Positions 1 through 9,287 of a stretch of 64,000 nucleotides of DNA are shown here, one piece after another. The notes beneath the pieces are model-generated. The model was not told the DNA's origin. It was given only the letters and a program-made list of their open reading frames with translations, and made no database searches. The stretch lies in contig JAPOHD010000015.1 of assembly GCA_026671195.1 (NCBI GenBank), positions 1 through 64,000 of the forward strand, written 5' to 3'. The position numbers were made by a program, and so were the translations under genes. The DNA comes from Draconibacterium aestuarii. Lineage in GTDB: Bacteria > Bacteroidota > Bacteroidia > Bacteroidales > Prolixibacteraceae. Every line of letters begins with the position of its first letter. Positions within the stretch are counted from its first letter, which is position 1.

Positions 1-116
1 CCACTGAAAACCAAACATCCAAACATCGAAAAAACCATAGTATACATCCCCGCTTCGAACCCGGTATCGTCAACACCCGGTTCAGGCTTGGCCGTGCCGA
101 CCGCCCGAACGCTTAA
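1..116. other. Left-edge segment of unlike composition
   Basis: These bases are clearly richer in G+C than the gene that follows (especially 50-112). They end in an in-frame TAA at 114-116, directly before the symporter reading frame. Two other frames are open across the segment (forward frame 1 up to a TAG at 121-123, and one reverse frame) but neither translation is recognisable. The junction sits where the symporter should still have about 20 more N-terminal residues. It could be a contig-end artefact or a real recombination junction; the sequence alone cannot decide. Confidence 0.5.
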
Positions 117-1487
117 TTGTTAGGTGTTGGCTTTTATTTTATGAAAAAGAATAAAAGCATCGACGATTATTATGTTGGGGGTCGAAAACTTAACAGTCTT
201 CACATTGGTTTGTCGGTAGTAGCGACTGATGTCGGTGGTGGATTTTCAATTGGTTTGGGTGGGCTTGGTTTTACAATTGGCTTGTCGGGTAGTTGGTTGC
301 TTTTTACAGGATTGTTGGGCGCCTGGTTAAGTGCTGTGTTTTTAATTCCCAGAGTTGCAGATATAGCCAGGCAAAATGGTTTTTTTTCGTTTCCTCAGTT
401 TCTTAAATATAAATATAATAAGCGGGTTGCTTTGTTTGCCGGAGTAATTTCTGCCATTGGATACCTTGGGTTTACAAGTTCGCAAATTTTAGCAGGAGCA
501 AAACTCGCTTCCTCAACTTTCCCGGTTATTTCCATGCAGAATGCACTTTTTGTGATGGGTGGAATAGCTATTATTTATACTGTGCTGGGAGGTTTAAAGG
601 CCGTGATTTATACCGATACTGTACAATGGATTGTGTTAATGGTTGGACTATTATTTGTTGCACTGCCATTTGCGTATTTTAAAATTGGCGGAATAAGAAC
701 AATACAGGAAACACTCGACAGTCGTTTTTTAAGACTCGATTCTGTAACGTGGCAGCAAATTGTAAACTGGATGTTTACCATAATTCCCATTTGGTTTATC
801 GGAATGACCTTGTATCAACGGATTTATGCCTCAAAGGACACCAAGACAGCAAAAAAAGGCTGGTTTATCGCCGGCTTGTTTGAATATCCGTTTATGGCCT
901 TTACCGGCGTGATTTTAGGAATGTTTGCCCGGGTAGCAATAGAACGTAATATGTTACCCGGTTATACCTTTTCTTCTATTGATGCGGAAATGGGCTTACC
1001 TGTTTTGCTTCGTACAATTTTGCCGGTTGGTTTTATGGGGATTGTTTTGTCAGCATATTTTTCAGCTATAATGTCAACGGCCGATAGCTGTTTAATGGCT
1101 GCTTCAGGGAATATATTAACCGATGTGCTAAACCAACATCGCTCAAAAAATAGTTTGCGTTATTCGCAATTATTAACGCTTGTAATTGGAGTGATAGCCA
1201 TGTTTTTAGCGCTTAAAATGACTAGTGTTCTCGATTTAATGCTGCATTCCTATTCTTTTATGGTTTCCGGTATGATTGTTCCGGTTTTGGCGGCTTTGTT
1301 TTTAAAAAATCCGGATTCTCACGCAGCTTTGGTTTCTATGTTTGCAGGTGGTTTAACTACATTGTTTCTGATAATTGGCGGATTTAAGTTGCCCTTGCAG
1401 TTGGACGCAAATATTTTTGGAATCGGAATTTCGTTTTTAGCTTATTTTACAGTGGCGTTTTTTGCCAGAAAAAGAGAAGGCAATTGA
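117..1487 (+). CDS. Sodium:solute symporter (SSS family), 5' end missing
   Basis: Inner-membrane Na+-coupled transporter of the SSS/SLC5 family, substrate unknown. The frame opens with LLGVGFYF, then KSIDDYYVGGRKL, which is the usual end of TM1 and the conserved loop after it. Glycine-rich helices follow (GGGFSIGLGGLGF), with about 11 further hydrophobic segments to the end. At 456 residues it lacks the periplasmic N-terminus and most of TM1 found in the usual ~480-520-residue protein. The codon before 117 is a stop and no good start exists; a TTG at 117 is only the first open codon. The family call is firm; the gene is either truncated in the genome or cut by an assembly junction. Confidence 0.85.
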   Translation: MLGVGFYFMKKNKSIDDYYVGGRKLNSLHIGLSVVATDVGGGFSIGLGGLGFTIGLSGSWLLFTGLLGAWLSAVFLIPRVADIARQNGFFSFPQFLKYKYNKRVALFAGVISAIGYLGFTSSQILAGAKLASSTFPVISMQNALFVMGGIAIIYTVLGGLKAVIYTDTVQWIVLMVGLLFVALPFAYFKIGGIRTIQETLDSRFLRLDSVTWQQIVNWMFTIIPIWFIGMTLYQRIYASKDTKTAKKGWFIAGLFEYPFMAFTGVILGMFARVAIERNMLPGYTFSSIDAEMGLPVLLRTILPVGFMGIVLSAYFSAIMSTADSCLMAASGNILTDVLNQHRSKNSLRYSQLLTLVIGVIAMFLALKMTSVLDLMLHSYSFMVSGMIVPVLAALFLKNPDSHAALVSMFAGGLTTLFLIIGGFKLPLQLDANIFGIGISFLAYFTVAFFARKREGN

Positions 1488-1511
1488 CTTATTGATCTTC
1501 TCTAAAATTTA

Positions 1512-1919
1512 TTATTCCTTATCAAAGCTATCAACAACAATGGCACCCATCGAAGCCGGGAATGCGATAATAATAACGCGTTTCATGGCAATTAAGGGAT
1601 TCTCACTTATTGGAAATTTATTCAAGGCAAACAGAACTACAATCACCACTAACAGTGTTATTCCATAATCAATTAGTACGCGTTTTACAAAAGTAATTTT
1701 GCGTTGTTTTATATGTCCCTGAAAAATTCCCTTAAAAGCATAAATTCCAATAAAAGAAAGTGTAAGAATTACAATCACTCCAAGGTTCAATATCGGAATT
1801 GTTTTGCTTAAATTCCAGGCTTCTTCGGTAAAAGCGATGGGAACCGATAATACGGCTGATCCAATTATTACCTGGCTTAAATCTTCAAAGTCAATATTCT
1901 TAAATTTTTGTACGACCAC
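1512..1919 (-). CDS. DUF2391-family integral membrane protein
   Basis: A 135-residue membrane protein with about four hydrophobic segments: an early one near VIIGSAVLSVPIAF, then ILNLGVIVILTLSFIGIYAF, a third near IDYGITLLVVIVVLFAL, and a last one near the C-terminus (RVIIIAFPASMGAIVVDSF). The ending with VVDS after a small-residue helix is characteristic of the DUF2391 family. Function is unknown. The start used is GTG at 1917-1919; there is no in-frame ATG near it. The gene converges on the symporter with a 24-bp gap, so the two probably share a terminator region. Confidence 0.7.
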   Translation of the reverse strand: MVVQKFKNIDFEDLSQVIIGSAVLSVPIAFTEEAWNLSKTIPILNLGVIVILTLSFIGIYAFKGIFQGHIKQRKITFVKRVLIDYGITLLVVIVVLFALNKFPISENPLIAMKRVIIIAFPASMGAIVVDSFDKE

Positions 1920-2023
1920 ATTAATAATAAGAACTCGGAACTGAAATAGTTCAAATATCTTTCATATTTCTGATTTTCTTACAACCCTGTGACAGGATGT
2001 GAAGTATTGTTGTGGGATTGGTT

Positions 2024-3316
2024 TTATTTAATCGTAACCTTCATATCGTATCCTCTTATTTTTACTGTTCCTCCGTTTTCTCCGGCCATTATTTCCAATT
2101 CGCTGTTTTTTTCAATGCGTTTGCTAACTTTTAATGATTCGGGGAAATCAACTTTCCCGTATTTCATTTGGGCATCAATTTTAAAAGGAGCCGATCCTGG
2201 ATTAATGGATAGTTTGCCGTATTTTCCATCTACCGAAATACTTTCAAAATCGGAATTTAATTTGGCAATTTTTACTTCATCGTCGTACCCAATGATACTA
2301 AAATTCGAGGTGGCGTTCATTTCGTACAAACTGTATTTGCTTTCATCGATTTGTACACGAACTGTTTTCCCCAGGTAAATATCGTTGTCGTATGATGATG
2401 GAATATTCAGTTCTTTTACATTGCCCAGCTTTAACTCGCAGTACTTCCCACTAAAACGGGCTTGTTTTGCCGATGCTATTATTATATCGCTGTCATATAA
2501 ATCTAGATCGAGCATGTTTAAAACGGCTTCCGAAACCAGACCGGAATATTTTGCTTCCATTTTTAGGTCCGTAAATACATCAATTTTAAAATCGTCGTCA
2601 TATGAATTAATCGTCAAACTTCCGGCTTTGTTCCCTTCAAACTTCGAATATTTACTTTGGATGTTCAGGTCGTTCGCAGATTTAAAAACAATGTCGGTAT
2701 CGTATAAATCGAGTTTGGTTATCGCATTAAAATCACTAACATAAAGTTTCGAGTATTTCGACTCAATGCTTACATCCGACGCGAAATTTCTGGCTGTTAA
2801 TTTACTACTGTATAGATTAAGTTGAACACTGCCATTCAGCGATTCCATACTTACATTGCTGTATTTGTTTTTGAGGTTTAACGAAGCCGACTTGGGAATA
2901 CTGATTTTATGGCTGATATCAAAATCTTTAATTTTTATTTTGTCGCCGTTTAAAAGCGTTATTGTACTTCGCCCGTTGATCGTGTTCATGCTTTTGTAAA
3001 AGCGTGTGTCAATATTCAGGGTGTTTCCATTCAGGTTAAACTTAAAGTTTTCAATGGCTTCCATCAGTTTGTCGGCCTCTTCTTTTGTTTTGGTAGTTAC
3101 TTTTATGTCGGTATGTATTTTAACCGAACTTTCGTTGGTGGTTGAAAAATCGATATCGCCCGAATGATTCGATATCAGAATGTCAACGTTCTCAGGAACA
3201 GCTGCCGATTTTTCAAGTGTTTTACCGGCTTCGTAATTTTGCGACAATACAGCTTTGTTTGCAAAAAGCAATGCAATTGCAAGCAGCAATGTTTTAAAGA
3301 GTAATTGTTTCTTCAT
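2024..3316 (-). CDS. Secreted DUF4097-like beta-solenoid protein
   Basis: A 430-residue exported protein: a signal peptide (MKKQLLFKTLLLAIALLFANKAVLSQ), then a short beta-rich region and a long repeat domain. In the repeats KYS/KYG and YDxD motifs alternate every ~20 residues, with KYS at least six times, as expected of a beta-solenoid of the DUF4097 / putative adhesin type. The start is placed at the ATG at 3314-3316 because the longer frame adds 28 residues with no signal peptide. The start lies 23 bp inside the upstream anti-sigma-like gene, so translation is probably coupled. As third gene behind an ECF sigma factor and an anti-sigma-like protein it may be an envelope sensor or output; its function is unproved. 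Confidence 0.7.
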   Translation of the reverse strand: MKKQLLFKTLLLAIALLFANKAVLSQNYEAGKTLEKSAAVPENVDILISNHSGDIDFSTTNESSVKIHTDIKVTTKTKEEADKLMEAIENFKFNLNGNTLNIDTRFYKSMNTINGRSTITLLNGDKIKIKDFDISHKISIPKSASLNLKNKYSNVSMESLNGSVQLNLYSSKLTARNFASDVSIESKYSKLYVSDFNAITKLDLYDTDIVFKSANDLNIQSKYSKFEGNKAGSLTINSYDDDFKIDVFTDLKMEAKYSGLVSEAVLNMLDLDLYDSDIIIASAKQARFSGKYCELKLGNVKELNIPSSYDNDIYLGKTVRVQIDESKYSLYEMNATSNFSIIGYDDEVKIAKLNSDFESISVDGKYGKLSINPGSAPFKIDAQMKYGKVDFPESLKVSKRIEKNSELEIMAGENGGTVKIRGYDMKVTIK

Positions 3317-3830
3317 GGTATTTTTGTTTTTCAATTTCCAGTAATAAACGGTTAAGTATTTTAACTTTTTTCTCGTAGTAGTCGAGCATGGCACGAACAA
3401 CGGGTTCGTTATTTATGGTTTGATTCAAATCTTGCTGATAAGTGGTGTAAATCGCATCCAGTTCCTGTAATTCGTTGAGTAAAAACTGCAAATAGGTATT
3501 TTCTTCAGGAAGTTTTTGCTGAACTTCTTCCCATTTTAAATTCGCCAGATGTTTCAGTTGGCTTTCCTGTTCTCCCAATTCTTCCGATACATCCGATAGG
3601 TTTATTACAACGATTTGTTTTTCAGGAGTTTCGTTTGTAATAAAGTACGTTACCGAAACAACAAAAATAAAAATGGCAGCTACCTTCCAGAACCACTCCG
3701 GTAGTCCTTTCTTTTTTTGCTGAAGTCCGCTTCTGATACCTTCCCAAATCAAATCCTGTTCGGGCTCTTCCACATCAAGCCTTAATCGCTTCTCCTTTAA
3801 ATATTTTTCGATGTTCTCCTTCATTTTCAT
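3294..3830 (-). CDS. Putative anti-sigma factor, single-pass membrane protein
   Basis: 178 residues. The N-terminal ~45 are charged and cytoplasmic-looking (KEKRLRLDVEEPEQDLIWEGI), followed by one transmembrane helix (about 46-64, WKVAAIFIFVVSVTYFI). The rest is a Glu/Gln-rich, probably coiled-coil periplasmic domain. No zinc-binding HxxxCxxC motif is visible. Position rather than motif suggests an anti-sigma role: its start overlaps the end of the ECF sigma gene by 56 bp and its end overlaps the next gene by 23 bp. An ATG two codons downstream is an equal start candidate. Confidence 0.6.
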   Translation of the reverse strand: MKMKENIEKYLKEKRLRLDVEEPEQDLIWEGIRSGLQQKKKGLPEWFWKVAAIFIFVVSVTYFITNETPEKQIVVINLSDVSEELGEQESQLKHLANLKWEEVQQKLPEENTYLQFLLNELQELDAIYTTYQQDLNQTINNEPVVRAMLDYYEKKVKILNRLLLEIEKQKYHEETITL

Positions 3831-4386
3831 TAATCATTTGTGCCAGTAACTGTTTTGCCCTGAAAAACTGTGTCTTGGCTGTTGATTCCGAGATGCCAAG
3901 TTTTTCTCCAATTTCGGCATGTTTAAAACCTTCGAGCGCCCGCAGCACTAAAATCTCGCGTGCACCATCCGGTAGTTTTTTAATCAGGTTGTGAATCAGT
4001 TCCGGATCAGTTTCACAATCCACATCATCAGCTATTTCAAGGTGCTGGTTTTGCAATGCTTCCAAGTCTGTAAAAACCAGTGTTGCTTTTCGCGAAACAT
4101 CAATACAGCGGTTTATTACAATCCGTTTTAACCAGCCACCAAATGCCTTCTCATCTTTTAGTTTATTTATTTCCAAGAAAGCTTTTACAAACGCATCCTG
4201 AAGTACATCTTCTGTCACACTTTTATTATTTGTCATTCGCATAGCCACATTAAACATGCCTTTGCAATACAATTTGTACAATTTGAACTGTGCTTTCGCA
4301 TCTCCTTTTTTGCAAAGCCGTACCAACTTTTGTTCGCTGTGGTTATAAAGTACTTCCAAGTGTTGACGTTTGTTTTTCTTATTCAA
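3775..4386 (-). CDS. ECF RNA polymerase sigma factor (sigma-70 family)
   Basis: 203 residues with both ECF regions. Region 2 lies at about 35-100 (LYCKGMFNVAMRMTNNKSVTEDVLQDAFVKAF pattern, with the conserved DVLQDAF core). Region 4 lies at about 135-185 and contains PDGAREILVLRALEG and the helix-turn-helix HAEIGEKLGISESTAKTQ. It would direct RNA polymerase to a small regulon, usually including its own operon. The 3' end overlaps the anti-sigma-like gene, the standard sigma/anti-sigma coupling. I see no clear promoter in the 200 bp between this gene and the divergent gene at 4588. Confidence 0.9.
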   Translation of the reverse strand: MNKKNKRQHLEVLYNHSEQKLVRLCKKGDAKAQFKLYKLYCKGMFNVAMRMTNNKSVTEDVLQDAFVKAFLEINKLKDEKAFGGWLKRIVINRCIDVSRKATLVFTDLEALQNQHLEIADDVDCETDPELIHNLIKKLPDGAREILVLRALEGFKHAEIGEKLGISESTAKTQFFRAKQLLAQMINENEGEHRKIFKGEAIKA

Positions 4387-4587
4387 TGCGGATACCTGAA
4401 TGTGTAATTCTTGGTTTCTCAGAATTCATTGTCTGCATTTATGACGAAGATATTTCGAAAAGGTTGGAATAGAAAGAAAATATTTTTTCAATTTTGTAGA
4501 AATTGAACCATGGAATTCAAATTAAGTCGGAATCGTTTTTATAAACTTCTAACTTCCGTCTTCTGACTTCCTGCAAATTTCTATACT

Positions 4588-4896
4588 ATGTTTATAGTCC
4601 ACGTTTTTATTCATGTAAAAGAAAATCAAATAGAAGCATTTAAAAAAGCTACCATCGAGAATGCTCAGAACAGTATAAAAGAGCCCGGAATTGCACGTTT
4701 CGATTTTGTGCAGCAGCAAGATGATCCGACACGTTTTGTTTTGGTTGAAGTGTATAGAACTGCCGAAGATCCGGCCTTGCACAAAGAAACAACTCACTAC
4801 CAAAAATGGCGCGATACAGTTGCCGATATGATGGCAGAACCGCGTTCGGCAATTAAGTTTTTTAATGTTCTTCCAAATGAAGAAGGATGGGATTAA
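4588..4896 (+). CDS. Antibiotic biosynthesis monooxygenase (ABM) fold protein, LsrG-like
   Basis: A 102-residue single-domain ABM ferredoxin-like protein. It begins with [18 protein letters not shown], contains [23 protein letters not shown], and has a C-terminal histidine/strand region (HYQKWRDTV...AIKFFNVLP). This is the layout of small dimeric LsrG-type quinol/aldehyde-handling proteins. The last ten bases overlap the alcohol dehydrogenase start (ATGGGATTAA), so the two are translated together and may act on one small carbonyl or autoinducer-like compound. The exact substrate cannot be inferred. Confidence 0.8.
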   Translation: MFIVHVFIHVKENQIEAFKKATIENAQNSIKEPGIARFDFVQQQDDPTRFVLVEVYRTAEDPALHKETTHYQKWRDTVADMMAEPRSAIKFFNVLPNEEGWD

Positions 4897-6035
4897 ATTT
4901 TAGTTTTGCAACGGCAAGTCAAATACTGTTTGGCAATCATTCATTGGAAAAGGTTCCGGGCCTGGTTTCGAAAATGGGCAATAAAATTTTGCTGGTTACC
5001 GGTAAAAATACGGAAAGGGCAGAGGTATTAATTAAACTGCTTCCAACAGAAATGGAGATAACCGGGTTTAAAATAGAATCGGAACCTTCCACTGTAATGA
5101 TTGAACAGGGGGCAAAAATAGCACGGGAAAACAATTGCGAAATGGTAGTTGGCTTTGGCGGTGGAAGTGTTATTGATGGGGCAAAAGCAATTGCCGCACT
5201 GGCATCGAACGAAGGAGAACTGATGGATTACCTGGAAGTTATCGGCAAAGGGAAAGCACTTGAGCGTGCACCCCTGCCAAGTATAGCTATTCCAACCACC
5301 TCGGGAACAGGTGCCGAGGTTACCAAAAATTCGGTTATAAAATCGCTTGAGCACAATGTAAAGGTGAGCCTTCGAAGTGATTTAATGTATCCGAATGTAG
5401 CTGTTGTCGATCCGGTTTTAACTTACTCGCTGTCGCCGAAACTGACGGCCAGTACCGGAGTTGATGCTTTAACTCATTTGCTCGAGACTTTTGTTTCGAA
5501 CCAGTCAAATCCGTTTATTGATATGATTTGCAGAGAGGGATTGTATCGCATTTCGCGCTCGTTGGTAAAAGCATATAAAAACGGGAACGATGAGCAGGCG
5601 CGCACTGATATGGCCATGGCGAGTATGTGGGGAGGAATGGCGCTGGCCAATGTGAAACTGGGTGCTGTTCACGGTTTTGCCGGGCCCATGGGAGGCATGT
5701 TTTCAATTCCGCACGGCGAAATTTGTGCCTGTTTAATGGCAGCCGTAATTCAAATAAATATCGAAGTGCTTACAGAACAAGGCCAGAATATTGAAAAATT
5801 TACTGAACTGGCAAAGATCTTAACCGGAAGCGATTTGGCAAAAGCTGAGGATGCCATTGTTTGGGCTGATAATTTGATTGGAGAATTGAAAATTCCCTCC
5901 CTTTCACAATTTGGTTTAACAGAAAATGATTTTCCGGAACTAATTCAAAAAGCAAAAGTGTCGAGCAGTATGAAAGGAAATCCGGTGGAGTTAAACGACG
6001 AACAATTGCGATGGATTTTGGATAAGTCGTTTTGA
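4887..6035 (+). CDS. Iron-containing alcohol dehydrogenase
   Basis: 382 residues, normal for the family. The N-terminal nucleotide-binding domain carries GFGGGSVID at about 89-97 and the [10 protein letters not shown] motif at about 136-145. The metal-binding residues are all present: D193 and H197 ([10 protein letters not shown]), H262 (VHGFAG) and H276 (IPHGE). It should reduce or oxidise an alcohol/aldehyde pair with NAD(P)(H) in the cytoplasm; the substrate is unknown. It is translationally coupled to the upstream ABM-fold gene through a 10-bp overlap. Confidence 0.92.
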   Translation: MGLNFSFATASQILFGNHSLEKVPGLVSKMGNKILLVTGKNTERAEVLIKLLPTEMEITGFKIESEPSTVMIEQGAKIARENNCEMVVGFGGGSVIDGAKAIAALASNEGELMDYLEVIGKGKALERAPLPSIAIPTTSGTGAEVTKNSVIKSLEHNVKVSLRSDLMYPNVAVVDPVLTYSLSPKLTASTGVDALTHLLETFVSNQSNPFIDMICREGLYRISRSLVKAYKNGNDEQARTDMAMASMWGGMALANVKLGAVHGFAGPMGGMFSIPHGEICACLMAAVIQINIEVLTEQGQNIEKFTELAKILTGSDLAKAEDAIVWADNLIGELKIPSLSQFGLTENDFPELIQKAKVSSSMKGNPVELNDEQLRWILDKSF

Positions 6036-6070
6036 TCTTAATAGCGGAATAATTTTTGCAGAATAAAGGT

Positions 6071-6078
6071 TATCTTTG
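6071..6078 (+). promoter_or_regulatory. Bacteroidota -7 element (TATCTTTG)
   Basis: An exact TAnnTTTG match 18 bp before the ATG at 6097. The nearest upstream TTG (6056-6058) is only 12 bp away instead of the usual ~19, so only the -7 box is well supported. Confidence 0.5.
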
Positions 6079-6096
6079 TAGCATAAACGATTTACC

Positions 6097-6408
6097 ATGA
6101 TTAGCAATTTTTTTCATACACCGGGAACAAAGAAGTTCAGAATTAGCCCTCGGTTTTACGATCCTGACAAGGAAGAACGCGACGAGCGTGAGCGAAGAAT
6201 AAAGGAAGAATTAGGGATTGTAGAAGAAAAAGTGGATGATGGAAAACCGTATCGTCCGAGCATTAAAGGACAATTCAGGTCTGGAGACGGTTGGGCAAAA
6301 TCATCGGAAAGTGCCCGGAAAGCTCAAAACAGACGACTAATCTGGATTATTCTAATTCTGGCTTTGGTTGTTTATCTGTTCTTTTATTCCGACTTCTTTT
6401 CATCTTAA
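6097..6408 (+). CDS. Small hypothetical protein with C-terminal membrane anchor
   Basis: 103 residues. The N-terminal ~75 are strongly charged (DPDKEERDERERRIKEELG; about 20-40) with a KPYRPSIKGQFRSG segment. One hydrophobic helix follows at about 84-98 (WIILILALVVYLFFY), so it is probably a tail-anchored inner-membrane protein. I do not recognise a domain. It has a good -7 promoter box just upstream and lies directly before mutL, a layout that suggests co-transcription but says little about function. Confidence 0.7.
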   Translation: MISNFFHTPGTKKFRISPRFYDPDKEERDERERRIKEELGIVEEKVDDGKPYRPSIKGQFRSGDGWAKSSESARKAQNRRLIWIILILALVVYLFFYSDFFSS

Positions 6409-6442
6409 TTTTAACACAACTCTTTCATTTAAAATTCCAGGT

Positions 6443-8302
6443 TTGAGCGATATTATTCAGTTATTACCCGATGCAGTTGCCAATCAGATTGCTGCCGGTG
6501 AGGTTATTCAACGCCCTGCTTCGGTGGTGAAAGAATTGGTTGAAAATGCCCTTGATGCGGGTGCAACTGAAATTACTGTAAATATTAAAGATGCAGGGAA
6601 AACCCTGATTCAAATAAGCGACAACGGATGTGGAATGTCGCCAACCGATGCACGTATGTCGTTCGAACGTCATGCCACGTCCAAAATCCGCTCGGCAAAC
6701 GATTTATTTTGTATTCGTACCATGGGTTTCCGTGGCGAGGCCCTGGCATCGATTGCGGCAATTGCTGATGTGGAGTTACGCACCAAACAAACCGATGATG
6801 AACTTGGTACATTCATTCATATCATAGCGTCGGAGGTAAAAACACAAGAGCCCGCCGGATGCAACAATGGCACTAATTTTATGATTAAAAACCTGTTTTT
6901 TAATGTGCCTGCCCGTCGTAAGTTTTTAAAAGCCAATTCAACCGAATTAAAACATATTATCTGGGAAATTCAGCGCATTGCACTTCCTAATCCTGATATT
7001 AAAATTTCGCTGTTTCATAATGGAACGGTCTTGTACGAATTGCCTCAAACAAATTCGCGCAAACGAGTAGTTGATGTTTTTGGTAAGTCGCTAAACCAGA
7101 GTCTGGTAACTGTTAGCGAAGATACAAGTATTGTAAAAGTGAATGGTTTTATAGGGCAGCCAAAATTTGCCCGGAAAACCATGGGCGAACAGTTCTTTTT
7201 TGTAAATGGGAGGTACATGCGGCATCCTTATTTTCATAAAGCAATTATGAAAGCCTACGAACAATTGTTACCGCCCGATACTTTTCCGTCTTACTTTTTG
7301 TTTTTGGAGCTCGATGCCAATGCAATTGATATAAACGTTCATCCTACCAAAACTGAAATTAAATTTGAGAACGAACGCGATATCTGGCCGATAATTCATG
7401 CTGCTGTGCGCGAATCGCTTGGGAAACACAACGTTGTCCCTTCAATTGATTTCGATCAGAGTGGAAGCATTGATATTCCGGTTCCTAAACGTAGTGGTGA
7501 AGATATTCGATTTCCTGAAATTCAGATTAATCCTGATTATAATCCGTTTGATATTGAAAAGCAATTTCCAGGTGGAAGTTACAATCCGTCGCAAGCTGCG
7601 CCGCGCGTGAAAAAGAATTTAGACAATTGGGAAGATTTGTACCAGGGAGCACAATTGAAAATTAAACCGGAAGAAGAGTATCCGCAGAAATTTAAAAGCA
7701 CTGACGATTTGTATGCACAGGCATCGGAAAGTTTTGGCGGAAAGAAAGTTCTTCAGCTTAAACAACGTTATATTTTGACACCCGTAAAATCGGGATTAAT
7801 GGTAATCGACCAGAAAAGAGCGCACGAACGGATTTTGTTTGAAAAGTTTATGGAAGTGCTGAAATCAGATTCTGTGGCTAGTCAGCAGCAACTTTTCCCA
7901 CAAACAATTGAACTCAATCCGGCTGATTCGGCACTGTTAAAAACCATCCTGGATGATTTACTTTCGTTGGGATTTGATATACGTGAATTTGGCAAAGATA
8001 CTTTTATAATAAATGGAACTCCGGGAGTTTTAGATATCTCGTCGCCCGAAATGATTGTTGAGAAACTGATTGAAGAGTATAAAAATTCGCCATTAGACGC
8101 GAGGGCAAAAGCCAAAGAGCAAATTGCGCAGTCGCTGGCTAAGGCATCGGCACTGGATTACGGTACTGATTTGAAACAGGAAGAGGTAGATCGTTTGATT
8201 GATGATCTTTTTGCCTGTTCTACACCCAACTTTTCACCCGACGGGAAAAAGGTTTTAACTATCATTCCGACAGAAGATATCGAAAAAAGTTTCGCAAGGT
8301 GA
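6443..8302 (+). CDS. mutL: DNA mismatch repair protein MutL
   Basis: The GHKL ATPase that couples MutS mismatch recognition to strand removal. From a TTG start at 6443 the protein has 619 residues and begins at the family's usual SDIIQLLPDAVANQIAAGE; upstream residues in the longer frame are not MutL-like. ATPase motifs are intact: E31 and N35 (VVKELVENALDAG), DNGCGM, RHATSK and FRGEALASI. The C-terminal dimerisation/endonuclease domain is present, but its metal motif reads DQKRAHERILFE, with Lys where the DQHA(X)2E consensus has His. The C-terminal Cys-Pro-His-Gly-Arg-Pro motif appears as FSPDGKK. Confidence 0.95.
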   Translation: MSDIIQLLPDAVANQIAAGEVIQRPASVVKELVENALDAGATEITVNIKDAGKTLIQISDNGCGMSPTDARMSFERHATSKIRSANDLFCIRTMGFRGEALASIAAIADVELRTKQTDDELGTFIHIIASEVKTQEPAGCNNGTNFMIKNLFFNVPARRKFLKANSTELKHIIWEIQRIALPNPDIKISLFHNGTVLYELPQTNSRKRVVDVFGKSLNQSLVTVSEDTSIVKVNGFIGQPKFARKTMGEQFFFVNGRYMRHPYFHKAIMKAYEQLLPPDTFPSYFLFLELDANAIDINVHPTKTEIKFENERDIWPIIHAAVRESLGKHNVVPSIDFDQSGSIDIPVPKRSGEDIRFPEIQINPDYNPFDIEKQFPGGSYNPSQAAPRVKKNLDNWEDLYQGAQLKIKPEEEYPQKFKSTDDLYAQASESFGGKKVLQLKQRYILTPVKSGLMVIDQKRAHERILFEKFMEVLKSDSVASQQQLFPQTIELNPADSALLKTILDDLLSLGFDIREFGKDTFIINGTPGVLDISSPEMIVEKLIEEYKNSPLDARAKAKEQIAQSLAKASALDYGTDLKQEEVDRLIDDLFACSTPNFSPDGKKVLTIIPTEDIEKSFAR

Positions 8303-8471
8303 CAGATTGTCGTTATTTTTAAGTCGATAGACTTTGGTCTGGCAATTGTAAACCATGAACCTTAAGTAGTAATTTAAAGTTTATTGAAATAAATTTATTA
8401 ATGAAGAAAGTGGATTTTAAATCAGGGAGTAAACTTCCCGCTTCAATCTTCGGTCTTCCAACATTAAGAAT

Positions 8472-9212
8472 ATGAATTACAGACCTGCATTAAATATACC
8501 GCCGGTAGTAAAGAACCTGATATTGGTAAATGTTTTGTTTTTTGTTATTACTTTGGTAATGAAACAAATGGGAACAAACCTGTACCCAATTCTGGGTTTG
8601 CATTTTCCTCTTTCCGAAAAATTTAGACTGCACCAGTTTTTTACCTATATGTTTATGCACAGCACACCGGGTTTTGGGCATATCTTCTTCAATATGTTTG
8701 CTTTGTATATGTTTGGAAGAGTGCTTGAAAGTGTGTGGGGGCCAAAACGTTTTTTGATATTTTATCTGGTAACCGGAATTGGTGCCGCGGTATTGCAAAC
8801 CGGTGTTACTTTTATCGAGTATAAAGTATTACTTACCAAAATGGATCCGCAACAAATTGCCTATGTTAAAGAGGTTGGCTACGGTATATGGCAGCAGGGA
8901 AAAAACTTTAGCGATCCGTTGGCCGGAAATTTAAACGCAATTTTAAACACACCAACGGTTGGAGCCTCAGGAGCTGTTTTTGGCATTTTATTGGGTTTTG
9001 GAATGCTATTCCCAAATACTGAATTAATGTTGCTTTTTCCTCCTATTCCCATTAAAGCAAAATATTTTGTAACCGGTTACGGACTGCTCGAATTGTTTTT
9101 TGGAATATCAGGGATTCAGGGAAGTGTAGCTCATTTTGCACATCTTGGCGGAATGTTATTTGGTTATTTTATGATCAGATATTGGAGAAAACACTCGAAT
9201 CGATTTTATTAA
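8472..9212 (+). CDS. Rhomboid family intramembrane serine protease
   Basis: 246 residues with at least six hydrophobic segments. The catalytic dyad is visible: S166 in VGASGAVFG and H224 in HFAHLGG. The L1-loop and TM2 region (FTYMFMHSTPGFGHIFFNM) carries the conserved HxxxxHxxxN pattern. It would cleave transmembrane substrates within the membrane. A second rhomboid gene follows 75 bp downstream on the same strand, probably in one transcript. Confidence 0.93.
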   Translation: MNYRPALNIPPVVKNLILVNVLFFVITLVMKQMGTNLYPILGLHFPLSEKFRLHQFFTYMFMHSTPGFGHIFFNMFALYMFGRVLESVWGPKRFLIFYLVTGIGAAVLQTGVTFIEYKVLLTKMDPQQIAYVKEVGYGIWQQGKNFSDPLAGNLNAILNTPTVGASGAVFGILLGFGMLFPNTELMLLFPPIPIKAKYFVTGYGLLELFFGISGIQGSVAHFAHLGGMLFGYFMIRYWRKHSNRFY

Positions 9213-9287
9213 TTCAGATCTCTGGTCTAAAGTGAAAATTTGTGAGGGTATTGGAATTTAGGTAGTGAATTTAGGAGATTGTATAAA

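Noticed and set aside
60-130. Integron attC-like site (GTTAGGTG next to a G+C-rich stretch)
   Set aside because: Only one core-like heptamer is found; the paired RYYYAAC core and the long stem are missing.
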